Below are positions 10,807 to 22,690 of a stretch of DNA of 62,126 nucleotides, piece after piece. Both the position numbers and the translations under genes were made by a program. Positions within the stretch are counted from its first letter, which is position 1. Each line of letters starts with the position of its first letter. Source of the DNA: Prasinococcaceae sp. CCMP 1430 (taxonomy: Eukaryota > Prasinodermophyta > Palmophyllophyceae > Prasinococcales > Prasinococcaceae); contig RQSC01000010.1 in the NCBI GenBank assembly GCA_013416795.1, positions 310,029 through 372,154 on the forward strand, written 5' to 3'. Under the pieces are notes generated by a model. It made no database searches and was not told where the DNA came from. It saw only the letters and a list, made by a program, of their open reading frames with translations.

Positions 10807-11005
10807 AAAAAAAACACAGAAAGAAAACTTATTTTCGAATATTCCTAGGACCAGTACTTAGAATTAGCTTCTAAAATACCTGTACACGTGCTTCTGCGGT
10901 TCGGATGCCCAACCATCTGGCCCGCGGGTGCAAACTAGAGAATCAAGCCATTCCAATAATGGTTAGGCCTGTGGGCCCTTATTAAAGTGAAGGAGGAACT
11001 GAAAG

Positions 11006-12307
11006 ATGCCAGACTTTGGGCAGTGGTTATACCAGTGGTTAACGCCAATCTCTGCTCGAGCCCTAGAAAAAGCTTATCAGACAAGCAAAAAAGCTCGAGA
11101 AATACAAAAAGAATATGCCCACTATCCCAACCTACAAGCAGCAAGCAAGTTTTCACCAGAACATGCTGCAATATATATCGAGGCGACTTTAAGCCAACAT
11201 ATCTGGTGGATTACTTGCTACTTGGTCATAGTAGAAATGAACAGATGTTTGGTTCCAGATTCTTTTCTCCAACATCATAACTTTTCTTCTTCGCCTGAAG
11301 CAAACCAGCCAAACTTAGCGCAGCCTAACTTTCCACCCGGGCAAAATGACGAGATGCATAGAGAGCGCAAGCTACTATGGATAAAAACCACTTTACAAGA
11401 CTTAAAGGTCAGCAAAAGCATCGGTAAGTCAGCTTATAGGCTAGGCTTGCTTGGTATACCAGAGGTTCAAAAAGGTTTTTGGCCTCCTCAAGTGGAGAAA
11501 AAAGACACTTCAAGCACTGCCTATGAAGCTATAGGACTTGTGCCCCGTTCGATTACTCGAACATTTTCACGCTTTCAAAGCGAAGTGACCGGGCAGCTTC
11601 CTTCCCTAGTACGCCCAGAATTTCGTTTTGCGAAATACCAAGCATTGGCCTCTCTGCAATATATAGCATGTTTGGTCTTACTGCCCTGGACTGCTGGTTG
11701 GCTTTGGACACAGTGGGTTGTTCAATGGGGACCGCTGATCTGGGACACTGCTAACCATAATTTTTTTTTAACACTTTCCCAAGAAATCAGAGCACTCAAA
11801 CAGCTTGAAGCACAAGAAGCATTGATTTGGCTAGATATGCTCATTGGAGATGACTTGAATCAAAATCTAACAGCCGAGATGCACTCTAGAACCATGAATT
11901 TTTTGACTTTGTACCAGAAAGAAAGTATGCAAAATTTTGCTCATCTTAGTACTGATCTCGTGTACTTCGGGACCATTGTCACCGTTTTGTGGGTTGGACA
12001 AAAAAGGTTGGCAGTACTCAACTCCTGGGCTCAAGAACTGTTTTATAGTTTGAGTGATACTATGAAAGCTTTTTGGGTTCTTTTGCTAACCGATTTGTGT
12101 ATCGGTTTCCATTCTCCTCATGGTTGGGAAGTGTTAATAGGCTTAGTCTTCGATCACTTTGGGTTATCTCATTCCCCCCAAGTGATCTCATGTTTTGTCT
12201 CTACTTTCCCAGTCATCTTAGATACTGTATGTAAATACTGGATTTTTCGTCATCTTAATCGTATTTCTCCCTCTATAGTGGTCAGTTACCATGCTATGAA
12301 TGAATAA
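11006..12307 (+). CDS. cemA: chloroplast envelope membrane protein CemA
   Basis: Inner-envelope protein implicated in proton extrusion and inorganic carbon uptake. The product has 433 residues. The conserved C-terminal part includes [12 protein letters not shown] and a [19 protein letters not shown] stretch, then a short hydrophilic tail. An AGGAGG at 10991-10996 lies 9 nt before the ATG. Like other charophyte CemA proteins it is longer than the roughly 230-residue angiosperm form. petA, which follows cemA in land plants, is at 24388 instead. Confidence 0.93.
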   Translation: MPDFGQWLYQWLTPISARALEKAYQTSKKAREIQKEYAHYPNLQAASKFSPEHAAIYIEATLSQHIWWITCYLVIVEMNRCLVPDSFLQHHNFSSSPEANQPNLAQPNFPPGQNDEMHRERKLLWIKTTLQDLKVSKSIGKSAYRLGLLGIPEVQKGFWPPQVEKKDTSSTAYEAIGLVPRSITRTFSRFQSEVTGQLPSLVRPEFRFAKYQALASLQYIACLVLLPWTAGWLWTQWVVQWGPLIWDTANHNFFLTLSQEIRALKQLEAQEALIWLDMLIGDDLNQNLTAEMHSRTMNFLTLYQKESMQNFAHLSTDLVYFGTIVTVLWVGQKRLAVLNSWAQELFYSLSDTMKAFWVLLLTDLCIGFHSPHGWEVLIGLVFDHFGLSHSPQVISCFVSTFPVILDTVCKYWIFRHLNRISPSIVVSYHAMNE

Positions 12308-12428
12308 GTAAAAATTACAGATATCTGTTTATCCATTCGCTTGTGGACATTAGAAATCCGCAACCAGGCTGAGCTTTGAAAAGCTTGGCAGGCCTGCCGA
12401 GAGTGCGGCAGGAATTGCAGTTAATCCG

Positions 12429-12551
12429 ATGAGTAGTTCAGGTTTTGCTATCGTGCGAGTCATTAAGTACAGGAGGGGCACGGTGGGCGAAGATTTCAAC
12501 CGCAGCGAGAACTACGTCAGGCTAGAGAGCAGGTTTATTAAAGTTATCTAA
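12429..12551 (+). pseudogene. possible N-terminal fragment of a Mob/Pre-type relaxase
   Basis: A 40-codon frame whose translation starts MSSSGFAIVRVIKYRRGTVG. The FAIVRVxKYrrGtVG pattern resembles, from memory, the first motif of MobV/Pre plasmid relaxases, but the histidine motifs that should follow are absent. The frame stops after 40 codons, and the next 170 nt are open in another frame. This is a tentative resemblance in a short sequence and may be chance. Confidence 0.2.
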
Positions 12552-13022
12552 GCTCAGTTTCAGCAGTTGAAGTCAGAAAAGGCGAAGCCATTAAACAAAT
12601 GCAGAAGCACTACTCGCAGGTTAACCATCATCGAAGCTTATGCACGGGGGTTTATGACTGCAAGCAATCAAATAGTTTGGATCAGAAAATTTGGTTTGAT
12701 AAGCAAAACGTGTTAGATATTCCAAAGTAAAGCTTGAAATTAGATAGCAGAAAAGCAAAGGTCGTCAAAGCGGACCTCCTAGTAAGTATTTCTGTCGGCC
12801 TGATACCAAAAAGGCCGTACAGAGAGACTAGAAACAACTTAACTAGTGTAATTGTATTGTTTTTAGCACAAATCATTATGATCATGTGACTAGGAGAAAG
12901 GACTTTTTTCCGAAAAAGATCTTCTGGTTCCGGTTGGGCAGCAGGTTAAAGGACTGATTTCTTAGTCACAAAAGTAAACGTGGACCAAGAAAAAGGATGT
13001 TAGAAAGATGGAAAAAAGTTTT

Positions 13023-13057
13023 AGGGATTCAAATATATACTACATATTTGAGTCCCT
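13023..13057. terminator. stem-loop upstream of chlL
   Basis: A 13-bp inverted repeat with one G-T pair (13023-13035 with 13045-13057). It lies 200 nt upstream of chlL and 8 nt beyond the stop of the minus-strand 63-codon frame. It could be a 3' end for a minus-strand transcript or a 5' element of chlL. Confidence 0.4.
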
Positions 13058-13256
13058 GCTTGAATTAGATTGACTTTGGCTTGCCTAGCCAATACAGGCT
13101 AGGGTATGCTATTATCAATAGTACTAAGGAAACCAGCAAGTCCAATTGGGCTTTTCTGGTCTGGTGGCCATGGCTAGCGAAATCAGGATGTGGTGTAAAA
13201 CCTCTGATGGATAAAAAAAGCATGGCAAGCGTATTGAAGTACAGGAGGTCTTGCAA

Positions 13257-14129
13257 GTGAAACTAGCAGTCTATGGCAAGGGTGGAATTGGTAAATCTAC
13301 GACCAGTTGTAATATTTCGATTGCCTTAGCTAGGCGAGGCAAACGTGTCCTCCAAATTGGGTGTGATCCGAAGCATGACAGCACCTTTACTCTGACTGGA
13401 TTCCTGATACCTACGATCATTGATACTCTACAATCTAAAGACTATCATTACGAGGATGTTTGGCCTGAGGATGTCATCTACAAAGGTTACGGCGGGGTAG
13501 ATTGTGTAGAAGCAGGAGGACCTCCTGCTGGAGCGGGTTGCGGAGGTTATGTGGTAGGAGAAACGGTTAAACTTCTTAAGGAATTAAATGCCTTTTATGA
13601 ATATGATGTCATCTTGTTTGACGTCCTAGGTGACGTAGTGTGTGGAGGCTTTGCGGCACCCTTAAATTATGCAGACTATTGCATAATTATTACAGACAAT
13701 GGCTTTGATGCCCTCTTTGCTGCCAATCGAATTGCAGCCTCTGTTCGAGAAAAGGCCCGTACCCATCCATTGAGGTTGGCAGGTTTGGTCGGTAATCGGA
13801 CCTCTAAGCGTGACCTTATTGATAAGTATGTAGAAGCCTGTCCTATGCCTGTTTTGGAGGTTTTACCTTTAATTGAAGATATTCGAGTTTCTAGGGTTAA
13901 GGGAAAGACTCTTTTTGAAATGGCTGAGTCAGAATCTGCTTTAGACTATGTTTGTGACTTTTATTTAAATATCGCTGACCAAATTCTTGCTCAACCTGAA
14001 GGAGTAGTTCCTAAGGAAGTTCCAGATAGGGAACTATTCAGTCTACTATCTGATTTTTATTTGAACCCTACGGGCGCGCCAACTTTGCCAATTACAGAAG
14101 AAGGCTCTCTAGATTTTCTCATGGTCTAA
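13257..14129 (+). CDS. chlL: light-independent protochlorophyllide reductase, iron protein
   Basis: Homodimeric ATP-dependent electron donor of dark-operative protochlorophyllide reductase. The GTG at 13257 gives [15 protein letters not shown], the family start, with AGGAGG at 13243-13248 and an 8-nt spacer. The in-frame TTG at 13251 is too close to that site. The product has 290 residues, with the P-loop at residues 7-15 and cluster-ligand cysteines C95 and C129. It is followed by chlN 91 nt downstream on the same strand; chlB is not in this window. Confidence 0.97.
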   Translation: MKLAVYGKGGIGKSTTSCNISIALARRGKRVLQIGCDPKHDSTFTLTGFLIPTIIDTLQSKDYHYEDVWPEDVIYKGYGGVDCVEAGGPPAGAGCGGYVVGETVKLLKELNAFYEYDVILFDVLGDVVCGGFAAPLNYADYCIIITDNGFDALFAANRIAASVREKARTHPLRLAGLVGNRTSKRDLIDKYVEACPMPVLEVLPLIEDIRVSRVKGKTLFEMAESESALDYVCDFYLNIADQILAQPEGVVPKEVPDRELFSLLSDFYLNPTGAPTLPITEEGSLDFLMV

Positions 14130-14199
14130 AAAGCTCTAACTGCTTCAGGGCTGGGTGGGTTTTTCAGCCCTTCCAGCCCTCCAAAGGTCTTTTCGTTAA

Positions 14200-15627
<1,428 letters not shown>

Positions 15628-15907
15628 AATAGACCCCTCTTAATGGTTTTAGTCAATCTTACTGGGCTCCCTGGAGCCCCCATACAAACCACTTGCTTTT
15701 CAAATCAAAGGTTGGTAGAATATATTCGCTTGTAGCAGTTGAAATCGTCCATAAATCCATCTTTTTTCCTCTTTACTTACTGACTTATTCTAGCTACACT
15801 AAGGGTGGATAGATGCAGAAATAAATAGATAGATTTCTCAAGTAGTCAAGAATGATTACCAAGTTCACTATTTTTCATTGTTAGTTATTAACTTAGGAGT
15901 TAGTATT

Positions 15908-18900
15908 ATGACCTCAAATCTTCTTCCCGCTCACGCGCTACTTGGGATAGTTGAAGCCATTAGAATCGCTTTGCTTGGTCTTTATAGTGGAATACTTACC
16001 ATTTTTATCTTTGGTCCTGCTCAACTAGCTCTGATGCGCTGTATATTACTCGAGGATCTGCAAGTAAATAATACATTTCCGCTTTCTTTACGCGGTTATT
16101 CGTTTTCCATCAATAGGTTTCTGGCCTCATCGGTACTAGGGATCACGGCGGGTCATGCATGTATGTTGCTGGCCACTTATTATCCGGTGTTGCAAACAGT
16201 GATGTTTCGGCCCTTGTTTCTGGCCCTTTTATTTGTGCCTTATCTGCGCTTCTATTGGCGTCGAGTGCAGCAAACTTTAAGACCAAATTTTGCAGAAGAA
16301 ACCACAGGGCAACTCTTCTTAGAAAGCCTGTTTTTACAGCTCATTAACCCCTTGGTCTTCAGCGGATCTGCAGCCTTGGCCAAACTTACGACCTTGTTTA
16401 TGTTCCGTCATAGTCAGCAGCCCATCTTTCTCTTTGGCAATGCCATAGGCTATTTAGGAGCCCATGTAGCTCTGGTAGTAATAAGCCCATGGTTATTCAG
16501 AACACTAGAAAAATATTTTCCAAAAACTGTATCTATCAATAAACAACGTTTTGAATCTTGGTTTGGGGTAATAACCTTAATGACTATTGTGGCAGTCATG
16601 TACAGAGCACCTTGGCCATTTGCAAGCAAAAATTTATTTTCTTCAGAAACCCAAACCTGGTACAAGAAGCCATGGCCTGATCTTTTTTATGACCGCCGAA
16701 TTCCTATGTCTCATACTCGGACTCATACTTCTTATCTACCAGAAGAAGACCAGTCAAATTTACCATATTATATATTGCGTGAAATTAAACTTCCTCTTCC
16801 AGTGACACCTTCGGTTAAAAGTTTTGTAACACGTGAATGGTTACTTATCTGCTTAAAGGATATTCAAACATACGCAACAGAGATAAAAACTAAAGGAATT
16901 CTGAGCACAACCGAGGAAATGATACAAGAAAAAAGGGAGATAGCGGAACAGATAGTAAAAGAAAGAAAGGAAGCTAGGAAGAAAGCGCAAATAGCAAGGC
17001 AACAGAAAAAGGAAAAGAAGAAAGAGAAAAAGAAAGAGCTACCGAAAAAAGATGCTATTCCGAAAAATTCTGACATATTGCGTGGCTTCTTCGTAGATCC
17101 AATTAAGCCGCATGGTGTTTCTGATCTTTTTTTTGATTCTGTTTTTACACAAGCACTGCCTAAGCTCCATTACCATCAAATATCTGGATTAGCGCTTGTA
17201 CGTAGAGATATATTGAATTTAATAAGAGCGCCGAAAGCTTTCGTGTCTCTAAAGATAGGAAAATCGCTTGCAAAAACAAATGAACTTCAATCTGAATCTT
17301 TTCTGGACAAAAACAAGCAGTCTCATCTTCAAAAGCCCCAAAAGCTTTTAGGCCAAATGCTAGTCTCCAAACCAGACCATGCAAAAACAGAAAACGTTCT
17401 ACATCAAGGGCTAGAGCTACGGCAAGGATGGCTGGAAACCAGAGCTCACAATCTTGCTAAATTAAAAAGATATATGGGACACAGACTCTGGCTTTTAGAT
17501 CATAAACCATCTATAGATCGAAGGCATGACCTCAATATTCGAGGCAAACGCCTAGCCTCTTGGGGCTGGATGCAAAAATCTTTGTCCAACAACTTACGCG
17601 ATACCATAGCAGCAGACCCTTCTCCAGAATCACTTGCAAATCAGTTTGAGGAACAAAAACAAGAAGCACTTTTACTTACTAAAGCTGAGCTTTTAAATCG
17701 CTTTTTTCAGACTCGCGCTGTCAAAGAAAGGGATAACAAACCTCCCTTTTTAAAATTCGCAACCAATATCGCTCATCTCTTTTCTACCTTCAAGCTGGGA
17801 AGATGGAAAAATCATTTTTATGGAAATGCGCTGCACGCACAAGTCCATAAGTGGAGCCAGAGTTCGTTCTTCGAGCCCAAGCCGTTCAAATACAAAAGAA
17901 GATATACAGGGAATTTTCTCGAAAAGCTAGAAAAATCTTTGCAGCCGCTCGACAATCCTAGAAAGACGACTTTGGATTTTGACTCGTTGTTAACAGTGAA
18001 ACAATTGAACGAAGAAAGCTCTCAAGAACGTGAAGATCAAATGCCAGCCAATCACTTGATCGCAATGACCAAAACACAAAACCATCAGCATGATTTAAAT
18101 TCCTTCACACCAGAGGATCCCCGTGGTGGGCTCGAGTATTCTGATCGGTTCTTAGGTTTTGAATATAAACCCATCCATCCTACAAGCTCTGTTCCCAGAA
18201 GTTTGAGAACAGAAGTAGATAGTCAGGCTAGATCCCGATATGAAGGCTTTTTGTTGCCAATATTTGAAAAAGAGGATCCTCGTCTGACTTCCAATCTTAA
18301 ACAGACACATACAGAGTTATTCAAATCCAATTGGATGCCTCGCTATCTACAAAAAACTGATTTGCAGTTTTTAAAAACCTTAGCATGGAACCCGGCACTT
18401 GAGCATAATCCATTATTCCAATGGTTACTTTCTTGTCCTGAAACTGTTCCGCATATTGAAATCCTAAAACAACAAGCTTTAAAGTGCTTAGAAGAAAAAG
18501 AGCTCCAGAAGCAAAAACAAGATGTATGGCGAGTCGATTGGAAGGGTGTACGTAAAGCTCTAAAATTTTTAGAAAAGTCCAGAGTACCAAAAAGCTATAT
18601 AGAAAAGAAAGAAATACCAATAGAATTCGCAGAAAAGTACCTGCGAATTACAAATACAGAAAACACCCGAGGCGTAAAAAAGCAAAAGCAGAGAACAGAA
18701 CAGAAGCGGAGAGAAGAACAGAAGCGGAGAGAAGAGCAGGAGCAAAGAGAAGAGCAGGAGCAGAGAGAAGAGCAGGAGCAGAGAGAAGAGCAAAAGCAGA
18801 GAGAAGAGCAGAAGCAAAGAGAAAGACAAACAACGCAGAGGGAAATAGAAATACAGAAAAAGCAGTCCCCGCAAATAGATATGACTAAGCGGGCGGGGCA

Positions 18901-21900
18901 CACACCTTTATCAATCATAGTCTCACCACAGGAAAAAGCAAAAAAAACTTTCTACATTAGAAACCTAGAGCGAGAGATATACGAGCTAAAACGACACACA
19001 TTGATGCGGTGGCTATGGAACTGTATCCCCGCTATTCCACATGCTCTCAAAGAAGGTGTTCATAATTTAGCTTATTTTTGCTCTCCTCTAATCAGATTAC
19101 AAGCTGAACTGGATCGAAAGACAGCCAATTTGATCAGAGAAATACCGTTATTCAGCCTACGTCTATTTCGCCATGATTTAGATTACAAGCAAATTTACCG
19201 ATATCTGTTCGATCCCAATCACCTGCTAGAAGTACAGGAGTACTTCTTGAACCTTGCTTATCAAAGACGGAAGATCAGACCTACACCTACTAGGTTATTG
19301 CACATAGAACCGGGAGTGTCTCAAGGAAATCTACATGAGTGGGGCAGACCATTTTTCATGCAGGTGGTAAGGATGGTAAAAGAGTGGTGTTTACAGATGT
19401 ATGAGTATTTCTACAGAAGGTTGCTGCTCTTCAAACTGTCTGTATCCCTAGAAAACGATAAAGAAACCCAGCAGGAACTTAAGAACAAAATTAGGGAAAC
19501 TTGGAGCAAATACGCAGGAAAAAATGATGATATAGGCTCAAATAAAATACCAACAGATGAGGCGTTAACGAAAGAGCTGGAGGGAGCGCCAAGAATACCC
19601 ATAGGCCTCTATTCAAGGGTCACAACCTATTGTTCGATGTTTGTGCGGATGATATTCAGACCAGTATACCAAAAAGTACGGATTTATATAAAAGCACTAG
19701 CTCGTGTATTTTTAGGACTGCCTTCAGAATTAGTAGAAGACTTGGCAGCACTCCAAGCAGAAAGCTATTCTTTTGCTAAAACATTTGGGACAGACTGGGA
19801 ACAGAAACTACCCAAGAAATGGTACAAAGATGGATTTCGCGTGCAAGTAACCACACCTCTGCGTCTGGTTCCGTTACGTGAATTTGACACAAAGCATTAT
19901 CCGCGTTACCACCATGTATATTTAGATTACACATGCACAGAAAGAATCAATCCGGGCTATACTGAAAAAGCAAAAATTCCTCCTTTTTGGAAACCGCTCA
20001 AAAAAGCATGCCAAGACCGAATTAAGGCTATTGTATTTGAAGAAGTAAAACCCTTGATTTTGCTCGGTCAAGAGTTCAGGAATGCCATTAGTGACACCAC
20101 GACCCAGCTGCAAAAATCGAATGAGCTGAGACGGTCTATTGAAGCTACACCGACAGGAGCTTCCAAAACTAAGTTAATTCCTAAAGTGGTAACCACAGAG
20201 GTTCCGTTGAATGCGACGCAGGTGGATATTGCTGCACGTCCTATCAAGACAGAAGACAAGGATAGACAATCTAAGTCTCCAGTAGAACAAGAAAGGCTTT
20301 CTAGCAGGAAGGGCTATAACTTAGAATGCTCGCCAGCCTCACAAGAAGCCAGAGAAAAATTCCAGAGGATGAGCCAAGAACCTCTATTTATTTTAAGGTC
20401 TAGACTAGAGAAGTGGAGGACTCAAAGCAAGCGGAAAACCGCGAGTAAAATGAGGCCAAAGTTACGTTTAGTCTCAGTACATTCTCATTGGGCTCTTCAG
20501 TACCGACAAATTCAGCTGCAAGCAAAATGGTTGAAATATCTTGCTACACTCCGTTTGGTTCCTAAAAAAGCACAGGCGGCTGTTTTTCGAGCAAGCATGC
20601 ACTTGATGCATTTACAAGAACGCCAAAAATTCAGACAAAGATATAAAGAGGCAGTAAGAAGAGACAAATTGAGACCTAACAGGCTATCCGAAGAATACAT
20701 CGAGCACTACATTCGAATGCGTGTTTGGCAAGCTGCTAAAGTGAAACCACAGTCAGTGAAGCTTGTCACTGACTTAGACTCTGAGTTTTGCTTCAACACA
20801 TCTACTTCAGAGTATTCTCAATTAGCACAAGATCAAGCTTTTTCTATCAAGCAGCTAGATCGAAGCACAAGAACTGACCACTTACCTTTCCCAAAAGAGT
20901 GGTTAAAACATATGCCTCAATACGACTGCCCAGACACTGTGTGGCCATTTATCTCTCCAAAATCATGGAAACGATCATCCGAAGAAGAGCTTTCAGACGT
21001 AAAAGAAGAGATTAGATGGTTAGTTTTACAAGATCTCTTTACATCTGCAAGACTTTTTTGCAAACGAAATAAAATGCGTGTTTTAGCCAATCAATGTATG
21101 CGTTTTTCATCAAACAATATTGAGGAAAACCAGACACAGTTTATTGAAAAAAGGCTTTTAGAACACTTTCAAACAGAAAACAACTTACAAATGGGCCAAG
21201 AACTGCTTCAGGAGTTTGAACTAGACTTGTATAAGGAAGAAGAACAAAAAGAAGAAGAACAACAAAAAGAAGAAGAACAACAAAAAGAAGAAGAACAACA
21301 AAAAGAAAAGACCAAAGAGAACGAAAAGACAAATGAAGAAGAGGAGGAAAAGGAATACGAAGACGAGGAAGACGAAGAAGCATATGAGTACGAAGACGAG
21401 GACAGGTACGAAGAAGAGGATGAGTATGCGGAGGATGACGAAGAGATACTTGGTCAAACACCGCCGTTATGGCCCCGAGCTAATTTAGAGATAGAACCAG
21501 CAGACGAGCCTTTATTCTCCATATTTAGTTCACGCGCATACAGGGAAACAACAGAGCACGCTTATACGACGCTAATCAAGGACTCTGCTGATAGGATACT
21601 TTTTTCTGAGCTAAACGGTCTATTTAATTGGTTAGAAGCAAATTATGAGTCTCATTTGGAATTAAACGAGAAGTTCGTGTCTTCTATAGGAACATTAAAA
21701 AACTCTCGGAGTGATATATGGCTGATTTGGAAAGACTTAGAATGGACTGTGGCACAGAGAAAGCTAGTAATAGAATACATGACAGATCGTATCTTTTCTC
21801 CCTTTTCTCTGAGTCGCAAAAAATGGAGTGAGAATTTCGAGATCCAGCCCCAGCTACCTGGGCGTGTGCTGTATACAACACCCAAAATGTGGGACGAAAA

Positions 21901-22321
21901 TCTCACTATTCACTCCATGATTCGTCCTTTGCTAGAGTTAAGAAGTGGCTGTCAGATCGCTTTGAATTTTCTTCCAAGGGGGTGGGGTTTTAGCTATCTT
22001 CAAAGGCCTTTTCAGCTAAAAGTAGAAAACATGCTTTCTTCTGACGATCTTTGTAGTTTAAGAGCTTTAGAATATTTGAGATTGCCAAAAGACAAAGCCA
22101 CTATGGGCAAAACCCAGTCTTTTAGGAACACCTATACCCAAGACAGAAAGCTAGATGATTCTTTAGTTAAGCAACATCTTGAGAAAGAAAAGTACGTTCG
22201 ATATTTACTTTGGCCAACTTCTCGAATGGAAGATTTAGCATGTATGAATAGATTTTGGTTTGGTGTGGCTGACGGAGCGCGGAATGGGATTCTGAAAATT
22301 CGAATGTACCGACCCTTCTAA
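15908..22321 (+). CDS. ycf1: Ycf1 / TIC214 translocon protein
   Basis: Very large inner-envelope protein, a core component of the plastid TIC import translocon. The ATG at 15908 has AGGAG 8 nt upstream and gives 2137 residues; the in-frame TTG at 15878 is rejected. About six hydrophobic segments fill the first 240 residues. The rest is a long charged region that diverges quickly. The conserved end CMNRFWFGVADGAR...IRMYRPF matches the family. Two glutamate/glutamine/lysine repeat tracts (18701-18826, 21233-21307) and an acidic stretch (21330-21450) interrupt the middle. The reading frame is intact throughout. Confidence 0.95.
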   Translation: MTSNLLPAHALLGIVEAIRIALLGLYSGILTIFIFGPAQLALMRCILLEDLQVNNTFPLSLRGYSFSINRFLASSVLGITAGHACMLLATYYPVLQTVMFRPLFLALLFVPYLRFYWRRVQQTLRPNFAEETTGQLFLESLFLQLINPLVFSGSAALAKLTTLFMFRHSQQPIFLFGNAIGYLGAHVALVVISPWLFRTLEKYFPKTVSINKQRFESWFGVITLMTIVAVMYRAPWPFASKNLFSSETQTWYKKPWPDLFYDRRIPMSHTRTHTSYLPEEDQSNLPYYILREIKLPLPVTPSVKSFVTREWLLICLKDIQTYATEIKTKGILSTTEEMIQEKREIAEQIVKERKEARKKAQIARQQKKEKKKEKKKELPKKDAIPKNSDILRGFFVDPIKPHGVSDLFFDSVFTQALPKLHYHQISGLALVRRDILNLIRAPKAFVSLKIGKSLAKTNELQSESFLDKNKQSHLQKPQKLLGQMLVSKPDHAKTENVLHQGLELRQGWLETRAHNLAKLKRYMGHRLWLLDHKPSIDRRHDLNIRGKRLASWGWMQKSLSNNLRDTIAADPSPESLANQFEEQKQEALLLTKAELLNRFFQTRAVKERDNKPPFLKFATNIAHLFSTFKLGRWKNHFYGNALHAQVHKWSQSSFFEPKPFKYKRRYTGNFLEKLEKSLQPLDNPRKTTLDFDSLLTVKQLNEESSQEREDQMPANHLIAMTKTQNHQHDLNSFTPEDPRGGLEYSDRFLGFEYKPIHPTSSVPRSLRTEVDSQARSRYEGFLLPIFEKEDPRLTSNLKQTHTELFKSNWMPRYLQKTDLQFLKTLAWNPALEHNPLFQWLLSCPETVPHIEILKQQALKCLEEKELQKQKQDVWRVDWKGVRKALKFLEKSRVPKSYIEKKEIPIEFAEKYLRITNTENTRGVKKQKQRTEQKRREEQKRREEQEQREEQEQREEQEQREEQKQREEQKQRERQTTQREIEIQKKQSPQIDMTKRAGHTPLSIIVSPQEKAKKTFYIRNLEREIYELKRHTLMRWLWNCIPAIPHALKEGVHNLAYFCSPLIRLQAELDRKTANLIREIPLFSLRLFRHDLDYKQIYRYLFDPNHLLEVQEYFLNLAYQRRKIRPTPTRLLHIEPGVSQGNLHEWGRPFFMQVVRMVKEWCLQMYEYFYRRLLLFKLSVSLENDKETQQELKNKIRETWSKYAGKNDDIGSNKIPTDEALTKELEGAPRIPIGLYSRVTTYCSMFVRMIFRPVYQKVRIYIKALARVFLGLPSELVEDLAALQAESYSFAKTFGTDWEQKLPKKWYKDGFRVQVTTPLRLVPLREFDTKHYPRYHHVYLDYTCTERINPGYTEKAKIPPFWKPLKKACQDRIKAIVFEEVKPLILLGQEFRNAISDTTTQLQKSNELRRSIEATPTGASKTKLIPKVVTTEVPLNATQVDIAARPIKTEDKDRQSKSPVEQERLSSRKGYNLECSPASQEAREKFQRMSQEPLFILRSRLEKWRTQSKRKTASKMRPKLRLVSVHSHWALQYRQIQLQAKWLKYLATLRLVPKKAQAAVFRASMHLMHLQERQKFRQRYKEAVRRDKLRPNRLSEEYIEHYIRMRVWQAAKVKPQSVKLVTDLDSEFCFNTSTSEYSQLAQDQAFSIKQLDRSTRTDHLPFPKEWLKHMPQYDCPDTVWPFISPKSWKRSSEEELSDVKEEIRWLVLQDLFTSARLFCKRNKMRVLANQCMRFSSNNIEENQTQFIEKRLLEHFQTENNLQMGQELLQEFELDLYKEEEQKEEEQQKEEEQQKEEEQQKEKTKENEKTNEEEEEKEYEDEEDEEAYEYEDEDRYEEEDEYAEDDEEILGQTPPLWPRANLEIEPADEPLFSIFSSRAYRETTEHAYTTLIKDSADRILFSELNGLFNWLEANYESHLELNEKFVSSIGTLKNSRSDIWLIWKDLEWTVAQRKLVIEYMTDRIFSPFSLSRKKWSENFEIQPQLPGRVLYTTPKMWDENLTIHSMIRPLLELRSGCQIALNFLPRGWGFSYLQRPFQLKVENMLSSDDLCSLRALEYLRLPKDKATMGKTQSFRNTYTQDRKLDDSLVKQHLEKEKYVRYLLWPTSRMEDLACMNRFWFGVADGARNGILKIRMYRPF
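18701..18826 (+). repeat. 18-bp coding repeat in ycf1, 7 units
   Basis: Seven consecutive 18-nt units encode a six-residue motif of the form Q[KE][RQ]REE. Units differ by a few bases, so the array is not brand new. It predicts a highly charged coiled-coil-like helix. Confidence 0.9.
21233..21307 (+). repeat. second coding repeat in ycf1 (KEEEQQ units)
   Basis: One KEEEQ unit is followed by three KEEEQQ units that are almost identical at DNA level, and then a glutamate/aspartate-rich stretch to about 21450. The low divergence suggests recent expansion. Confidence 0.9.
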
Positions 22322-22690
22322 AATTTAACATTACCGGAATGTGTTGAAGCAAAGTTAAAAAAACCTTCGCTTGCTGACTAAGTCTGCTTAGTCTCTCCAT
22401 AAAAAAAGTTTCAGCTTAGCTGATCTGTTTATCAGGAGCAAAAAAAAGCAGAGAGCCCTTGAAATCAGAGGCTCTCTGCAGTAACTGCCTTGCCAATAGC
22501 AAGACAGAAACGGAAGCGGAATAATGGATTACCTTGCTGGACTACAGGCAGTGCAGTTATACTTGTGAAGCAATGGAGATACTCTTGGTATTACACTATA
22601 TTAGAAGGCAGAGAGCATCGGAAAGCCTAAAGAGCTCGTTTCTTGGCTAAAACTACTTGCCCTGCATTAGCATTACACACGGAGCCAACC
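22322..22690. other. spacer between ycf1 and psbE
   Basis: The interval holds the ycf1 3' stem-loop at 22448-22479. The remainder should contain the psbE operon promoter; I could not pick out a convincing -35/-10 pair. Confidence 0.5.
22448..22479. terminator. stem-loop downstream of ycf1
   Basis: A 10-bp perfect inverted repeat (22448-22457 with 22470-22479) with a 12-nt loop, 126 nt past the ycf1 stop. Confidence 0.55.

Larger units (their letters stand above)
12308..13256. other. 949-bp spacer between cemA and chlL
   Basis: No standard plastid gene was found. It contains a 40-codon frame resembling the start of a plasmid mobilisation protein (12429-12551) and a hairpin at 13023-13057. 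A 63-codon minus-strand frame with a TTG start (13065-13256; 51 codons from its first ATG) is open but matches nothing I know. Confidence 0.6.

Noticed and set aside
12330-12700. Possible RNase P RNA or tmRNA in the cemA-chlL spacer
   Set aside because: The conserved RNase P and tRNA-like motifs expected of those RNAs could not be found on either strand.
18569-18918. Long minus-strand frames rich in Leu/Phe/Ser opposite the ycf1 repeats
   Set aside because: They are reverse complements of the low-complexity glutamate/glutamine repeat and only look open because of its codon bias.
21141-21461. Hydrophobic minus-strand frames opposite the second ycf1 repeat
   Set aside because: Shadow frames of the acidic repeat tract, with no start context and no family match.
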